Assembly: GCF_958295425.1 (NCBI RefSeq)
Contig: NC_081143.1
Span: 23,245,281 to 23,309,280, forward strand
Origin: Solea solea
Lineage: Eukaryota > Chordata > Actinopteri > Pleuronectiformes > Soleidae
Direction of reading: 5' to 3'
DNA length: 64,000 nucleotides
Notes under the pieces: model-generated
The model's database searches: none
Told to the model about the DNA's origin: nothing
What the model saw: only the letters and a program-made list of their open reading frames with translations
Shown here: positions 41,888 through 54,756 of the stretch, piece after piece
How positions within the stretch are numbered: the stretch's first letter is position 1
How the letters are laid out: every line of letters starts with the position of its first letter
Program-made: the position numbers and the translations under genes

Positions 41888-42100
41888 GGTCCAGTGTGCA
41901 ACATTTAAGAGGGTTTACTGGCAGAAATTGAATATACTACACGGAGGTATGTGTAAGTGTGTAATTGCTTTGAAATAAAAATAGTTTGGGCCTTGCTTGC
42001 ATTGCCATTCTCTCACAGCATTTTACCATTTTTGGTTACCATGCGAAAGAAGAAAAACTCTGCCCACGTAAACCTGATGCTTAGACCGACAAAGAAGAGG
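41888..42100 (+). repeat. AAAGGTCCA MITE family, fragment
   Basis: Starts AGGTCCAGTGTGCAACATTTAA and contains AGAAATTGAATATACT and a GTATGT block also seen near the left end of 34156-34494. The 3' end is not defined. Confidence 0.5.
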
Positions 42101-42766
42101 GAGGAAACAGCAGAGAGAGTGGGAGAGAGGAAAGAGGTGTGAAGGAGTCAGTGCATGACGTTAGAGAAATCTAACTGTTGTCTTAGTCTGACTAAAAACG
42201 GACATAAAAATACATGTAAACATGTTAGTCTGACTGAAATATGATGAACGCCAGCACGAGGAAAACATGGCAAAATCCAGATTATATGCTCTGTCTGCTC
42301 AAAGAATTTAATTTGTTTATGTATGGATGGCAAGAAGACTACGTGAGATACATGCTCGATATTGTCCCAATTAGCCACCGGCTAAGATTGTGTTGGTTTG
42401 TTATGTAATGGGTCAACATGAAAACGCCCAATTCTGACAAGCTGTAAGGGGGAGATCACCAGACACATTCAATCAATCGATTCCCCAACGGATAAATGGC
42501 TCGTGCATGGAAACGTGCTGAATGATAACATCCGTTTCACCAACTGTGGGTCTGTTTGTCCGACGTGCCACACCCAGAACACATTGACTTCCATCTCACC
42601 TTTACTGTGAGAGTACACTAGCATTCAGCTACATTAGCATTTCCAGTGCTAGATATTCTTCTCCTTTTACTCAATTGGCCCTGAAAGCACCACATTGTAC
42701 ACCAGCAGGTACGTCCGCCGCTGTCAGGTGTGCTAACGAATTCTCACTCTCTGGATGCTCTCCCAG

Positions 42767-42965
42767 GTATTTCCCCATGGGCCACCCGGTGTCAGTGCAT
42801 CTCTACTTCCTATCAGACCAGTTCCAGGGCTACCTGATCCAACACCATGCCACCAACCTGGCCACGAGCAAGCTGGAGACCATGGAGACCTGGGTGGCAC
42901 CCAAGAAGAACTTCAGGATCACCACTCCTCCAACCAGCGCATTCAGCAGGTTGCAGTTTGCTGAG
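42767..42965 (+). CDS. xylt1: Xylosyltransferase 1, exon 10 equivalent
   Basis: Completes Arg568 and encodes residues 569-634: [32 protein letters not shown], then a [13 protein letters not shown] block, ending SRLQFAE. This is part of the C-terminal xylosyltransferase domain (Xylo_C) that packs against the GT14 domain. One residue is inserted relative to human, in PPTSAFSR. The acceptor is GCTCTCCCAG, the donor GTGAGT, phase 0. Confidence 0.97.
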
Positions 42966-43721
42966 GTGAGTCAGCATATTGGCTTGTGTGGCGTAGCATT
43001 TATTTAATTTACATTTAAGTCACACATTTGGCAAGAGTCACAGAACAATCAGTCAGCGGTTGCCAGCATCAGGAAATGAGTTCCATTAAAACCCAAAGCA
43101 CCACACAGGAAAAACACAGCTATTCAGCACATAATTAGAGGTGAGATATACAGCTCATTGCCATGGTGACCTTATATTCATTGCCATGGCGACCTTGCCA
43201 AGACTCATAGTGCTGCGTCTCCACACATTTAAAATGGTGCCTGTAATGGCCTTGTAAAATGTAAATTGATTGAATTCATCTAAGTTTATAGGGATGAGCG
43301 CGTCCTGTGCTGCTTATTTGTTGTTTCTTAATAGAACGTCTTCTCACCTTCACACTGGAATGCTTCCCTTGATTGTCTTGTTATGTTAATCTGTGTTTCT
43401 GTTTACCACAAGGCCTGTTTAGGATACAGCCACTGGGTTGTGATGTGACAGCCACCAAGTGTCTTCTTAAAAGGGACAAAATTAACTGAGGGAATGTAAA
43501 TTGTGCTTTTACTCGGGTTTATCATGAGCTGTTTTGTGGGAGGCAGACATGTCAGCAGATTTGTGAATGAATTTGTTCATGCCTTTGGAGCACCGTCTCA
43601 CACACATGCTCACACACACAAAATCCCTGTTTGACCTTCTTCTACAGAGTCATATACCCCACTCCCACTGGTCAAAAAACCTGTCTAATCCTGCCAAGTT
43701 TCCCATGGGTCCTTGGAATGC

Positions 43722-44084
43722 TCTCATGGGTCATTGAAAATGCTAGAACTTTGTGCAAGAAAGAAGTTAAGTTAGTTTAGGTAATTATCTCCCACCTTTC
43801 TTACAACGCCATGTACGTAGACTAGGCCTACGCAGAACAAATGTCAAGTTGTAATTACAAAGACTGACTTGAACCAAGAGCCCAAGGACAATCACTTGTC
43901 CTGATGCGGAGCGTGCTGCAAATCAATAAAAGTAGACCCCATGGGCAAAGCAGCGCTTACAAGTTGCCCTCCCATCTGAAGCTGTGTCAGCACATTTGGT
44001 CCTTGAATTTGATGAAATTCGTCCTGGAAAGTGCTTAAAAAGTCCTTGAATTGAATGTCAACCAAGGTGTAGGAACCCTGTCCT
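43722..44084. mobile_element. hAT-like dispersed repeat, copy 2
   Basis: Collinear with 24615-24985 through GGGTCATTGAAAATGCT, GACTAGGCCTA, ATTACAAAGACTGACTT, GTCCTTGAATTTGATG, GTCCTGGAAA and ACCAAGGTGTAGGAACCCTGT. It has about 90 bp in the middle (43880-43985) that copy 1 lacks, which suggests copy 1 is internally deleted. Confidence 0.65.
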
Positions 44085-47000
44085 GTGCATGGACGTAGTT
44101 TTGATCAGTGGGAACGCAACTGATCTTATTCTGCTTCAGTTTCGGTAACGCTAAGATGCTCCAGCTGTTAGCATAGCTGTTAGCAACTTGTGACAGCACT
44201 CAATATTCTTTATTTGCACTAAAGTAATTCTCTCGCCTTGGAGTTTGAGTGAGGGAGTAAAGTAAAAGAGTAGATCATACAAAAGAGTAATGACTTTAAT
44301 ATTGTCACTGAGCTCGGTTTACCCAGGTTGACAAAAACCCACAAAATGGAGTGTGAAAGAGGCTTTAGCGTGAACTCAAAAGGCCTCCATATGCTCATTC
44401 TCCATAGGACTGCGTCTCACTAAGCCCTGTTTGTGCTTCTATGTTATGAAACCGTGAGTGACAGAGAAGCAATATGAGCTGTGGCTTTTATCTGGATGCC
44501 TAGCTCAAAGGAAGCCATTGCTGTCTGGCACTGTGGAATGGCTGTCAGTCATTCCAGTCAGTCAGTCCGTCTGTCAGTCAAAAACCAAGAGCAGAAACAG
44601 CTTAAACAAGACAGCTGCTGCGGCAGCTCTGTACTTTTTGTCAACTTTGCAGATATGACCCGTTACATTAAGGCTTTATGCTGGATTTTGGTAGATAAAC
44701 CATATGGCTGGGTTAACAGCGTGTTTCCTGTCCTCGTTCAGATATATAGGAAGACAGATGGGTCTTTCTTCTGCACTCGACTGCTGCCTCTCAGCTGCCT
44801 TTATGGGCCTTTTTACAGCATGATTTAGTGAAGGACCACTTACAGCCGGCACAGTTAAAATTAGTATTTCACCTCAAGTCAGATTTGACATTGAGAAGTA
44901 TATTATGCTGCGTTGGGTAAATCTTATACAGTAGAATGACTGGCTTTGACTGATGGTTTAGTCCTCGCTCCACCACGGTGTGTAACATATAATGTGTACC
45001 CCGATCACTCTGTGGAGGAGGATATACAGTAGAGTACAGTGGGCGACGACACCTGCAACATATGATGCTGTAATCTAAGAAATTGCTCAGTTGAAACCCA
45101 ATAATTGAATGTTTACGTTATGATATTTAATGTACCATTTAATCAACATGCTTAAAACATGAATCTGACCCCTATATATTGTCTTATAAACCTGAAAGAG
45201 AACAGGAAAGAATGTGATTTCACAGTTTTAAGTGACGTTTTTTCACCAGTGTATGTTAAGCTAAGCAACCTGGAGCTGGTTTTAGATATGAAGTTGATAA
45301 TAATATTCTCATATTTCGCCCTTGACAATAAACCAAATAAATGTTTTTCCTGAAAATAGATCAAAAACGATCTATTTTGGTATGTTTTGACGCACAAACA
45401 TGAAGGAATCTACTTTTGTGCACTCTGTTCTCCATCCTCCCTTCCTTGGTCCATCTCTCCACAGTGCATTAACAAGCAGCCATGCATCTTACCCATAGAC
45501 CCTGAGTCGTGATATGTTGCCCCGGGGAGCCTCTAAAGTTCTCTAATGCTGCTGGCGAACACCTGTTTTTGATTACCCCTCACAAAAAGTGCCAATAATA
45601 AGCTTCCATACAGAGTTTGAAGGAACATTCATGCCCTCTGGTTTTAAGCACGGACAGATGCAGACGGGGACTGTCCACAAAACTGCCTGATCAAACTGAC
45701 CTCCAGATGTCAGACTATAGGCGCCGGCGAGCCAGCGATAGAAACAGTTTATGAGGTTGCAGGGTCAGGTGGAAGAAATGGAAAAAACGTGAAATACAAG
45801 TTGGGAGCATTTAATGTTTTCTATAACGTGAGATGGGAAAATAGGCAGTTAATGAAATGTGTATTAATATAGGAAAAAGATGGTCTAACTTAAACCTAAA
45901 TTAACTGTTTTCTTCAACAGTCTTTCAGCAGCAAAGATTTTTTCAGACATTTCATCGCAATAATTATCTATTACAACTGATGTGTTTTCTTTTCCCTTGT
46001 TTCTTTTTGGGGTTTTCCACAGAAAATGTTAATGAGTTTTAACAAACAACGGTTGTTAGTCGCTGATGTTGATGAGAGGAAACTCTGATTAATCAAAGTG
46101 AGTGAGTGGAAAGTATGAGGAAACCCCTGTTAGTGCCAGAGTAACACAGAAAAGAGGGGGGAAAGTGGGAGTGTAGAGGTCACAGTGAGTTTGGATCAGC
46201 ATTCGTTTCACAGGAGCATGTTACTCTAAGTATACTGTAGTTGCTGTAAGTGAAAGAAGGTCATAAGCCTCTGACTTGGTGAGCACCGAAAAGGTTATTG
46301 GTTATTGGTCTTAAGCTAAAGCTCATTGGGTAAAGGCAGCAAACGACAGGTTAAGAGTGGAGGTCATCGTAAGATATACGCCGCGGCTGAAACGGGCCAC
46401 AAGTTAATCCCTGTTTGACCCACTTTCATAGTGGAAGGCAGACTTTCTTCCTTTGTTACCTCGAAAGTAATCTCCCAGAGAGTGATACCTCTGGCATGAG
46501 CGTTAAACTCTGTCAATGTAGCTAAAACCCAACCTGTCAATAGTTATGTATGGTGGCATGTGTTTTACACCTTTTTCTGTAGCGATGAGGATTAGGATTG
46601 AGTTTTGCTTGTGTGGCAAAACAGCCATTGAACACCTCGTGTGTGAGCCTGATTAACTCGTGTGTGCGCGTCAGTGTAGAGAGAGAGAGAGAGAGAGACG
46701 AGCTTGGACGCCGCCCTCCTGTCGGCTGCACTGGTCGTGCATAATTCGTGCTGCTCATAGGTGGTGCATGTTGCCAATTATTGTACAGACATGAACTAGC
46801 AGCAGGTCTCTGGGGAATGCTGTGTGAATGCTGTGAGAATCTCCCTCTCACAACTCTGGCGTTAGTTGAGCGTCTGCAGTGGATTACAGTGAGATTCATC
46901 TGTCAATACTCCCTTCATTTCTTTCAGCTTAGAACAAGAGTGCTGCCAATCAATTGAGGATGTAATGTGTGCCAGTGTGTTAGCCTTGAATAAAGCAATG

Positions 47001-47370
47001 AGCTCCAGAGGTGCCAGACAAGGGAGTTGATTAGTGATTTAAAGAGAAAAGGACCAATGCCAAGGGGCAGAAATGGCAGAGGTCAGTTCAGTAATTGAGT
47101 GGAAAGTGAGGTGCGTTTTATGGATGGTTAAGACGCGCACGCGTCTCTCTGTGCGTCTTATTTATTTTCAAGTTGTGTCTATTTATACTTTGCATCGCGA
47201 TCTCAATTCTCAGAGGATGTGATACAGAGTCAGTTCCAGTCAGCCATTGATCGTGCGGCGGGGCGTGTTAATCAACCGCCATTGTGAGGATGAGCGCTTC
47301 CTAAAGCCGCCGTTCCTCTCACATTTCTGCCAATACACCAGACATCGTTCACTGTCAGCGTGTTCCTGTT

Positions 47371-47373
47371 TGT

Positions 47374-47405
<32 letters not shown>

Positions 47406-47407
47406 GC
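47371..47407. repeat. (GT)n microsatellite
   Basis: A GT run with one TTT interruption near the start. Confidence 0.95.
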
Positions 47408-48815
47408 ACTTTTGCTCCCCTTCCATCACCGTCTCCGCCATCAATCTGGATCACTGCGTGTGTCTCATTTTCCATACCACATAGGTTTCCATTCTCCGCA
47501 CTTCAACACACACACACACAGATCACACCTATTGAATTACAGTCTTCACTGTAATGATGACATAAAATGACATTTATGTACCTTTTTCTCTTCTCTGCTT
47601 TATTTAAATTCAGCTCACGCGTCTTTGCCACAGGTTAGAATCAGTTTTCCATCGTCAAACCATAGGCTTAGATTAGAATTACACAGCTGGCGATTCGCAG
47701 TTGAGTCAAACTAACAATCCGTCAAACTTGTGCACTTACTTTAAACGTTTATGTAAGCGTGCAATATGTATTATCTTAGATTGGCTCATTATTCCTCTGA
47801 TAGTCCTCCTATGTGTTACAGGCTGGCGGCGGGTTCCCTATTCCTCAGCCAGAGGCACCATGCTGTATGTCTCATAAATCACCAGTTGTGTGTGTGTGTG
47901 TGTATGTTGCAGAGACACAGCAAATGCAGATGTAACTCATGTGTCGATCAGGGTTAATATTGAGGCTGTGGCTGCAAATAAAATAACATGTAAATGTTGA
48001 TTTGTGTAAAAAGAAATAACTGCTGAAAATAAGAGGGGGTGTCTAATCTGTCCTGAGGATGGATTGCATTCAGCTCAAGAATGCGGTCACATCCTGAAAC
48101 CACCACCGAATGTGGTTTCTGTGCTCATATCTGAAGACACGATCTGCACTTGGCGTGATCTGCCTGTAATCCGAGCGTCGCTCAGGACGGATGTTAGTCT
48201 TTTTGTTGACTCTGATTTCTTTAAAAAAAAAAAAAGGTTTGTGGTCATTTATAATCGCCGCCTCTGTCTGAGGTCAGGTTGTAATTGTCATCATTGTACT
48301 TTCTGTTATGGACTATTGCTATTCACACTGGACACTGGTGGTCATTGCCTCTCATCTCTCCTTCTATTGAGCTGAAGCACAAAGGGATGCTGGGATACTG
48401 TTGGGTTCAAGTCATTAGTCTTCCTAAGCCAGTTTTTTTGTCAAAAAAAATACCAGTTAACATTGGACAAATTGACTCAAATGTGCAGAATGAAACAATC
48501 GGGCTTGTCAGCATGTGCACATTAAAGGCTTATGTAACGCCTGTATTGAGGACTGGGCTGGCGTGTGGTGCTGTTTGATAAAAAATGCATGCGGAAGATA
48601 ATTTCCCATGATAATTCCTTGTAGATGTTGGTAATCTCAATAGTATGGTGAAACACAGTGTTATTTATTTATGATCTCTGTGCACTATCTACAGTCGGCA
48701 GTAGGAGCGAATTTACAGATACTGATCTGGTGCTTCTGCTTCCCCTCATGTTTATGTTCTTACCCACATTCTGTCACTCACTCTCTGTCCCTGTGCTCTC
48801 TCTCTCCGCTGTCAG

Positions 48816-49149
48816 ATCGGTACAGAGTGGGACGCCAAGGAACGCATGTTCAGGAACTTCGGTGGCTTAATGGGGCCCATGGATGAGACGGTGGGCATGC
48901 AGAAGTGGAGTAAGGGGCCCAACGTCACCGTCACAGTCGTGTGGATCGACCCCACCAACGTCATCGCAGCCACCTATGACATCCTGATCGACGCCAGCGC
49001 CGAGTACACTCACTATCGCCCGCCGCTGAACCAGCCGCTGCGACCCGGAGTGTGGAGCGTCCGCATCCTGCACCACTGGAGTCCTGTGGCGGAGATGAAA
49101 TTCCTTATTGCGCCGCTGACCCACCACAAACGCCAGCCCATACGTCAAG
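48816..49149 (+). CDS. xylt1: Xylosyltransferase 1, exon 11 equivalent (C-terminal domain)
   Basis: Encodes residues 635-745 and the first base of Glu746. It begins [20 protein letters not shown], continues through [20 protein letters not shown] and [20 protein letters not shown], and ends [11 protein letters not shown]. At residues 638-640 the motif is EWD, where human XYLT1 has DWD (745-747), a motif reported to be needed for full activity. The NVT sequon matches a human one. The acceptor is CCGCTGTCAG, the donor GTGAGA. Confidence 0.97.
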
Positions 49150-49628
49150 GTGAGAAATCTTCAGCATCTTAAATGATAACTGACTGTGGTATATGTACAT
49201 GTGTAGAACATGGCTGTGCTGTGCCTTTACAGAAGATTCCCAATGTGTCACATGTTTCACTACACTGATCGACACTGTGCAGTTCAACAAAAAAAAAAAG
49301 AACATAGAACTACATTTATTTCAAAACTGCACTTAGGTATATTTCAGAGTAAAATTTGTATAAATAAATAAAACAAATTAAAATAAAAAGGTTGACCTGA
49401 CCTGTATGATCAGCAAGGAGGCAAAGGAATAAAACTAAATTGGACACAGTTTAGATAAATAAAACATTTCTTCATGCACCGAACAATGTTTTTGTTTTTG
49501 CAGAGAAAAACATTTATCAATATACTGTATAATTATATGATCTTCTTCCATCTTACATCAAATTGATGTGTATATATGTAGGTAAAAAACAATACAAGTA
49601 CATTTAGTTGATGCATTTTGGTAATTAT

Positions 49629-50015
49629 TAGGGATGGGAATTGGTACTGGTTCCAAACTGGTCAAAATCACAGAATAAAATATTGGAAAGATACAATTTT
49701 AAAATTCCATACGATCCAAAAATCCTATATATCACACTCTTCACTATGCACAGAAATGTAAATCAGCAAAACCATTTTAGCTGAGTCATGTATGGGCTGT
49801 TTGTTTCTTCTTTTTGGGAGAACAGTATTTGTTACTCAGTTGGAGAATTATGTCTTTGAAAAGACTCAGCACAAATGTGTTGTTAACAGCGTCCTACGTT
49901 CATAAATAGTCTAAAAGTCTAAAATGACTGTATCGGACTAATATTTGTATCGGTAGATACTCGATTTTGTGATATCGGTATCGAACACAAAAAAAGTGGT
50001 ATCGTCCCATCCCTA
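49629..50015. mobile_element. hAT-like non-autonomous element with perfect 8-bp target duplication
   Basis: The left end reads TAGGGATGGGAATTGGTA. The right end, inverted, reads TAGGGATGGGACGATACC, so the terminal inverted repeats share TAGGGATGGGA. The flanking 8-mers are identical: GTAATTAT at 49621-49628 and at 50016-50023. An 8-bp duplication with such ends is the mark of hAT-superfamily transposition. The 387-bp inside is non-coding. Confidence 0.9.
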
Positions 50016-50310
50016 GTAATTATACTTATTTACTGTTGCTTAAATAAAATTAACTTGTAATTTATAGCTAATGTTTTGACCCAGTAATTAATCACATTGA
50101 ATTTACACCTTTCTGACACAGTCACAACACAGCATTTAAAAACCATCAGCTTTGTGCTGTTTGTTTTCAGGACGTTATAACTGCTAAATGCAGAGCTTGC
50201 ATACACACATACACAGTGGTGTTGCGTTGTGTGAGACAAAGGTTATATTCAGCTTACAATCTCAGTACTGACACCAACAGTATTGCGTTCACTGTGATGT
50301 GACACTGTAG

Positions 50311-50640
50311 GTCAGTCATCAATCAGTCATCATCTACCGCTTTGTCCTCCACCAGAGGGTCGCGGGGGGTGCTGTGCCAATCTCAGCTACATCGGGCCAT
50401 AGGCGGGGTACACCCTGGACAGTTCGCCAGTCCCTCACAGGGCCACACACAGATAGACAGAGACAAACAACCTTTCACTCTCACACTCACTCCTATGGTC
50501 AATTTAGAGTGTCCAATTTACCTAATCCCCACATTGCATGTTTTTGGACTGTGGGAGGAAGCCGGAGAACCCGGAGAGAACCCGAGCACACACGGGGTGA
50601 ACATGCAAACTCCATGCAAAAAGGCCCCACTATACCACCG
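50311..50640 (+). repeat. L2-like (Maui-type) LINE 3' tail
   Basis: The most complete copy in the window. Ordered marks are CATCTACCGCTTTGTCC, GGGTCGCGGGGGGTGCTG, GGCGGGGTACACCCTGGACAG, CAATTTAGAGTGTCCAATTT, GCATGTTTTTGGACTGTGGG, CGGAGAACCCGGAGAGAACC and GAACATGCAAACTCC. These mark the 3' end of an L2-clade LINE abundant in fish. No reverse transcriptase sequence remains, so it is a 5'-truncated insertion. Assignment to the Maui family is from memory of its tail. Confidence 0.8.
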
Positions 50641-52844
50641 TGTGGCCACTGTAGGTCAGGCCCAGTCAAGCTCTCTGTAAATGAAGCCGACTTGATGATA
50701 AAACTCACCTATGAGCTATTTTAAGAAGAGCAACTGAGTCTCAACGGCTCTCATCTGATTTGGCTACGTCACGAGTAACTAAGCGACACAAAGGTGACTC
50801 AGAAAATAGTCAGTCCCAGAGCGAATGGACAGAGAAATATTTATTTCCTTCACCAGCATGTACAAGCACCAAACTGGTGTAACTGTGTAATCATGACTGC
50901 ATTGTTGTGCTAAAAAAATGAACACAAACTTAAAGTCAAATTATGGCTCGAGGGCGGGGAGGAGTGGGAGATCACTGTCAATCACTGTGTAAACTATGTA
51001 GAGAAAACAAAATCCTTCATGTCTGTTGGTGTGGGATTTCACTTTTGCACCATGTCCAACCGTTCAGTAAAATAAGGATTTGTTCTGTATTTGAAAGCTA
51101 AAAGACGCGTTCCGTATTGAACAGATAAGGAATGCACGTCCTTCTGTTCCTTATTCTTAACTAATCAAGTCAGCGCAAAAACATGACAGAAAAAAATTAC
51201 AGATTAATCCGCTAATGAAGATTGCACGATTTGTATGAGGGGGAAAATAAAAACCGTCCCTCCTGCTGTCAGGCCCGCTCCATCTGTCTGTCATTCATCA
51301 CTATCCAACAGAAAATGGGCACTTTTTAGTTGTGTGTCATAGCAACGGAGATGCAGAGAGATGTAAAGGTAAAATGGTGACAGAAGGATATACTGCTCAG
51401 GCGACAAAAAAAGATTGCAAAACATATAACAAAATGATTATATTGATTTTTTACATTGAAATACTATTGTATTAACAGTAAGACTTGCAATAGTGTGTTG
51501 TGTGTGGGGGAAATGTAATGTAGCTGACAATGTATCCCCATTTATTCCTTATTTTCTTATTTTCTTATCAGGAAGTTGGCAACCTTAGGTCAGTTCCTAC
51601 AACATTGTAGTTCAACAAAACATGAAATAACTGTTTTCTGTACTTTATGTTAAATGTTTATCTTTCATGGGAACTTGAAGCCCTGAATCAGGCTTGCATT
51701 TCGACTGAAAACAGTACCTTTACTTGGTAGATGGGGTGTGGGCTGTGCCCGATGGCCGCGAGCTGGTCTAATTCCACCCTGACCTTACTGGACAATTTCA
51801 CTTTTGTAGCCCCAAGGCAAGGGTGCCAAAAATGGTTATTAATGGTTATTATTATTCCTGATGGAAATGCAAAGAAATACACACCACACCGGACGTCTAC
51901 AATGTTCTGGTACCTTACTCCGCAAGGTCTGAACTCAAGAAAAGTCCTCACAAAGATACAACCTCACACACGCACACACACACGCTCCAGAGCCTTGTGT
52001 TTGCATCGATGCCCTTTCTAATCAAGCCTCTGGGCCTCCGCAGACCCTGGTTGTTTGTCATAAAGTCAGCCCTAATAACCCAGCGAGCTGCTCATACATA
52101 CTAAACAGAATGTTAAACAACAGAACACTTAGCCCTCCAAAAACAGTGACACAATTAAGTCAATCAGTCAGCATGGATAAGGGGCAGGGCTTGATTGTAC
52201 TCGTCCATAAGCAGCCAGTTTGCTCGGAAAGTCACATGAGAGTTGAGGACGTTTAGCTCCCGCATAATCACGTCTTTCTCCATTTAATAATCTCCCTGAG
52301 CCGCTTTAATGATGAGGAGAAACAACAAATAAAGTTAGAGCCGTTGTCTTTAGCCTGAGTCTCAGTGGAGCTGTGTGATATAAGCAATGAGCATTAAATA
52401 TGAATCACTAGTTTATGGGTGTTTAGGTTCATCTGCATTACAAAACTCGGCTCTGGCTTCTCATTTAATTCTGCCCGAAGGCGTCGGGGGCTGATGTATC
52501 TCCTCGTCACCTGTCTAATCAACTGTCTTCCCAGCTGCGCTGTAGCTCACTTGTAGGATCAGAAGTGTCAGTTGCCTGTTTTATAGGCGCGTCGCTAAAA
52601 CTAACGCAGTGGCGTGCAGCGGAGATAAATCCTACGTTTATGACGGTTGTAATGTTCCGTTTCTGTTGAAAGGGAAGAGTGAAGTAAAGCAACGTCAGAG
52701 GCAACACTATTATGATAGAAGTATTCCAGTTTTGTAATTGAGCTAAAGTAAACTCTTAGTTAGAACTACACAATTATAACATCAGAGAAGTCGTCAGAAC
52801 TCCTCAGAACCCAAACCTGAATTTGAACTCAAGATTTGCAATTT

Positions 52845-53160
52845 GAACCCTCGCCATGTTGACGTTTTGCAAATGTCACCTACAGCCAGGCTCCTTTTGG
52901 ACGACACCGGCTGTCAATCACACTATTGTCCACTCATAATGATGTGACGCACTTCACAGCGTCTAGTTTCCTCTAAATGGGGACATCGTGAACAAAATTG
53001 ACATCATGTTCTATTGAAGAGGAATGAAATGAAACTAGATGAGACCATTATGAGGTAGGCTCATTTTACCATAGACTTCAATTCAAATGGAGTCATTTTT
53101 GTAAGCAGTGGAGTCGCCCCCTGGTGGCTGTTCAATGTGTTCTTACTTCCAGGTTGTCCC
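52845..53160. repeat. Probable interspersed repeat (GTCGCCCCCTGGTGGC motif)
   Basis: The block GCAGTGGAGTCGCCCCCTGGTGGC with CCATAGACTTCAATTCAAATGGAGTC upstream is of a kind repeated many times in teleost genomes. Only one copy lies in this window, so the limits and class are uncertain. Confidence 0.45.
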
Positions 53161-53238
53161 CAGCTGGCAAACAGAGAATGTCCCTTTTAATATATGGTTT
53201 AGGGTTTCATCCCAATAGTAGAACAGGGTACATTTTCA

Positions 53239-53388
53239 TGGTGTGTGTGTGTAACACAAACCTTGTCAGGACCAGTTGTCCTCACGGAGACCAAACCCTG
53301 GTCCTAATGAGGCAGAACTGGTTAAGTATAGGTCTAAGGTTTGAATTGTGGTTCGGGTTGAGGTTAAGGTTAGGCGTTAACTGGTTAT
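53239..53388 (-). repeat. GAGGTTCTGCCTCATTAGGACC family, copy 3, inverted
   Basis: On this strand it reads CAGGACCAGTTGTCCTCACGG, GAGACCAAACCCTGGTCCTAATGAGGCAGAAC (split here across the motif) and then GAGGTTAAGGTTAGG. It is the reverse of the order at 6940-7130, including the CCTAACCTTAACC part. Confidence 0.7.
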
Positions 53389-53392
53389 TAAC

Positions 53393-53888
53393 CAGTGCAT
53401 TTACATGCATGTTAATAGTCCGATTTTAGTCAGACTAAGACAATAGTTTGGTTTTCTTCATGTCATGTGAACACGTTAGTCCGAATAAAATCAAGCCAAT
53501 CTTGATTGGACTAATATACCTGGATAATGCGATTCATAGTCCGATTACTCCTGCATGTATACACTTTGTCGGACTGGAGTCAGACTTGGAGTCTTTCTTC
53601 CTTTCTTCAACCCAGCAACCACAAGAGCCATGCGCTATCACGATTAACATTTACAGCAGGTCCGAAACATACAGAACCACAGCGCGGTACATCTCACCGT
53701 CCGTCTCGTTGTTTGCCGTTTGTTTTTCTGTGACGTAAACAGATACGGCGCCACTGCGGAGGCGGAGTCAGACGTACACGGCCAATAAATTTATGTTTTT
53801 CCACCGCATGTATACACAAGTTGTCCAAATGTCTGTCTTAGTCAGACTATGGCCTTACCTCCATTAAACTGTGCATGTAAACATACTG
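53393..53888. mobile_element. Non-autonomous DNA element with CAGTGCATTTACATGCA ends
   Basis: The left end reads CAGTGCATTTACATGCA; the inverted right end reads CAGTATGTTTACATGCA (three mismatches in 17). Subterminal GTCAGACTAAGACAATAG and CTTAGTCAGACTATGG are also inverted. The inside of about 496 bp is non-coding. Elements with such ends are common in fish. No clear target duplication is seen. It abuts the repeat at 53239. Confidence 0.75.
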
Positions 53889-53931
53889 AATGCAGGGTGA
53901 GGGTCTTTAGAGGAATAGCTGAGCAGACCTG

Positions 53932-53935
<4 letters not shown>

Positions 53936-53973
<38 letters not shown>
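53936..53973. repeat. (GT)n microsatellite
   Basis: About 19 GT dinucleotides in intron 11. Confidence 0.97.
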
Positions 53974-53976
<3 letters not shown>

Positions 53977-54756
53977 CTTAATCCACCCTCCTGTAATTTA
54001 CTGGCATGTCTGGCAACCGGTTCACCTCCTACATGCAGTGCAAGTAAAACTTAATGGCGTGGCTTTCCGCCAGCATTGGCAGCAGCAGACACACACACAT
54101 ATGCACACACACACACAACTCTACACAACATGCAAAAGACTTTCATAACACACACACACGTCTCCCTCAAAGCATGAGTTAAGCATCGCCTTGCCACACG
54201 TCTGGCTGCATCTTTCTGTCACCGGCGCATGAAAAGCGCTGATGTCTGCAAACACGTGGGTGCGAGGGAGTTTGTGTTCCACTGCCACACTTAGAAGGGA
54301 CGGCTCGAGCCCCAGTTAGAGAAGCTGTGAGGAATTTATAGCTTCCCTGGCTCTCAGGGTGGAGAAGGTGTTTCAAGGAGACGTTTTGTCTACAGATTCC
54401 TGTCTTCCTGCAGAGTTTGACCGTCATGGCAAGAATGAGTGTGCGTCTGGGTATTTTTCTGACTGTGTCCAGAAAGTCAGCATTGCAGTGACTTGACAAA
54501 CCACATCAAGGACTGGGATTTAGGGAGTGCAGCCAAAAAGAAAGAAATCAATCCAAGCACATTAGCAACCAGTTAAAGCTTTTCAGATAATAATCAAGCA
54601 TATCATGTTTATTGCTTTGTTATCTCATCTGTCCTTTTTTTCCCATTCTGCAATTCTCCTTTGACTGTTTGACCACTGATAATTAACACATCATGTGTCT
54701 CTTCCCCTTTGCTCTGCCCTCTGCTCCTTCTTCTTCTTCTGCCCACGTTTCTCCAG

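Larger units (their letters stand above)
37889..42766 (+). other. xylt1: xylt1 intron 9
   Basis: GT-AG intron of 4878 bp splitting an Arg codon after its second base (donor GTTTGT, acceptor TGCTCTCCCAG). It includes a (GT)n run at 40269-40296, a G-run at about 40743-40757, a purine-rich block with GGAGA units at 40938-40983 and a MITE fragment near 41888-42100. A short stretch at 42178-42240 shares TAGTCTGACTAA and ACATGTAAACATG words with the element at 53393. Confidence 0.9.
42966..48815 (+). other. xylt1: xylt1 intron 10
   Basis: GT-AG intron of 5850 bp in phase 0 (donor GTGAGT, acceptor CCGCTGTCAG after a CT-rich tract). It contains the second copy of the hAT-like repeat, a short (GA)n run at about 46679-46697 and a (GT)n run. 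The rest, including 44100-46670 and 47500-48780, shows no recognised repeat or coding sequence. Confidence 0.9.
49150..54756 (+). other. xylt1: xylt1 intron 11
   Basis: GT-AG intron of 5607 bp splitting a Glu codon after its first base (donor GTGAGA, acceptor GTTTCTCCAG). It is the intron richest in mobile elements: a hAT-like element with a perfect target duplication, an L2-like tail, and three further repeats between 52845 and 53888, followed by a long (GT)n run. Confidence 0.92.
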
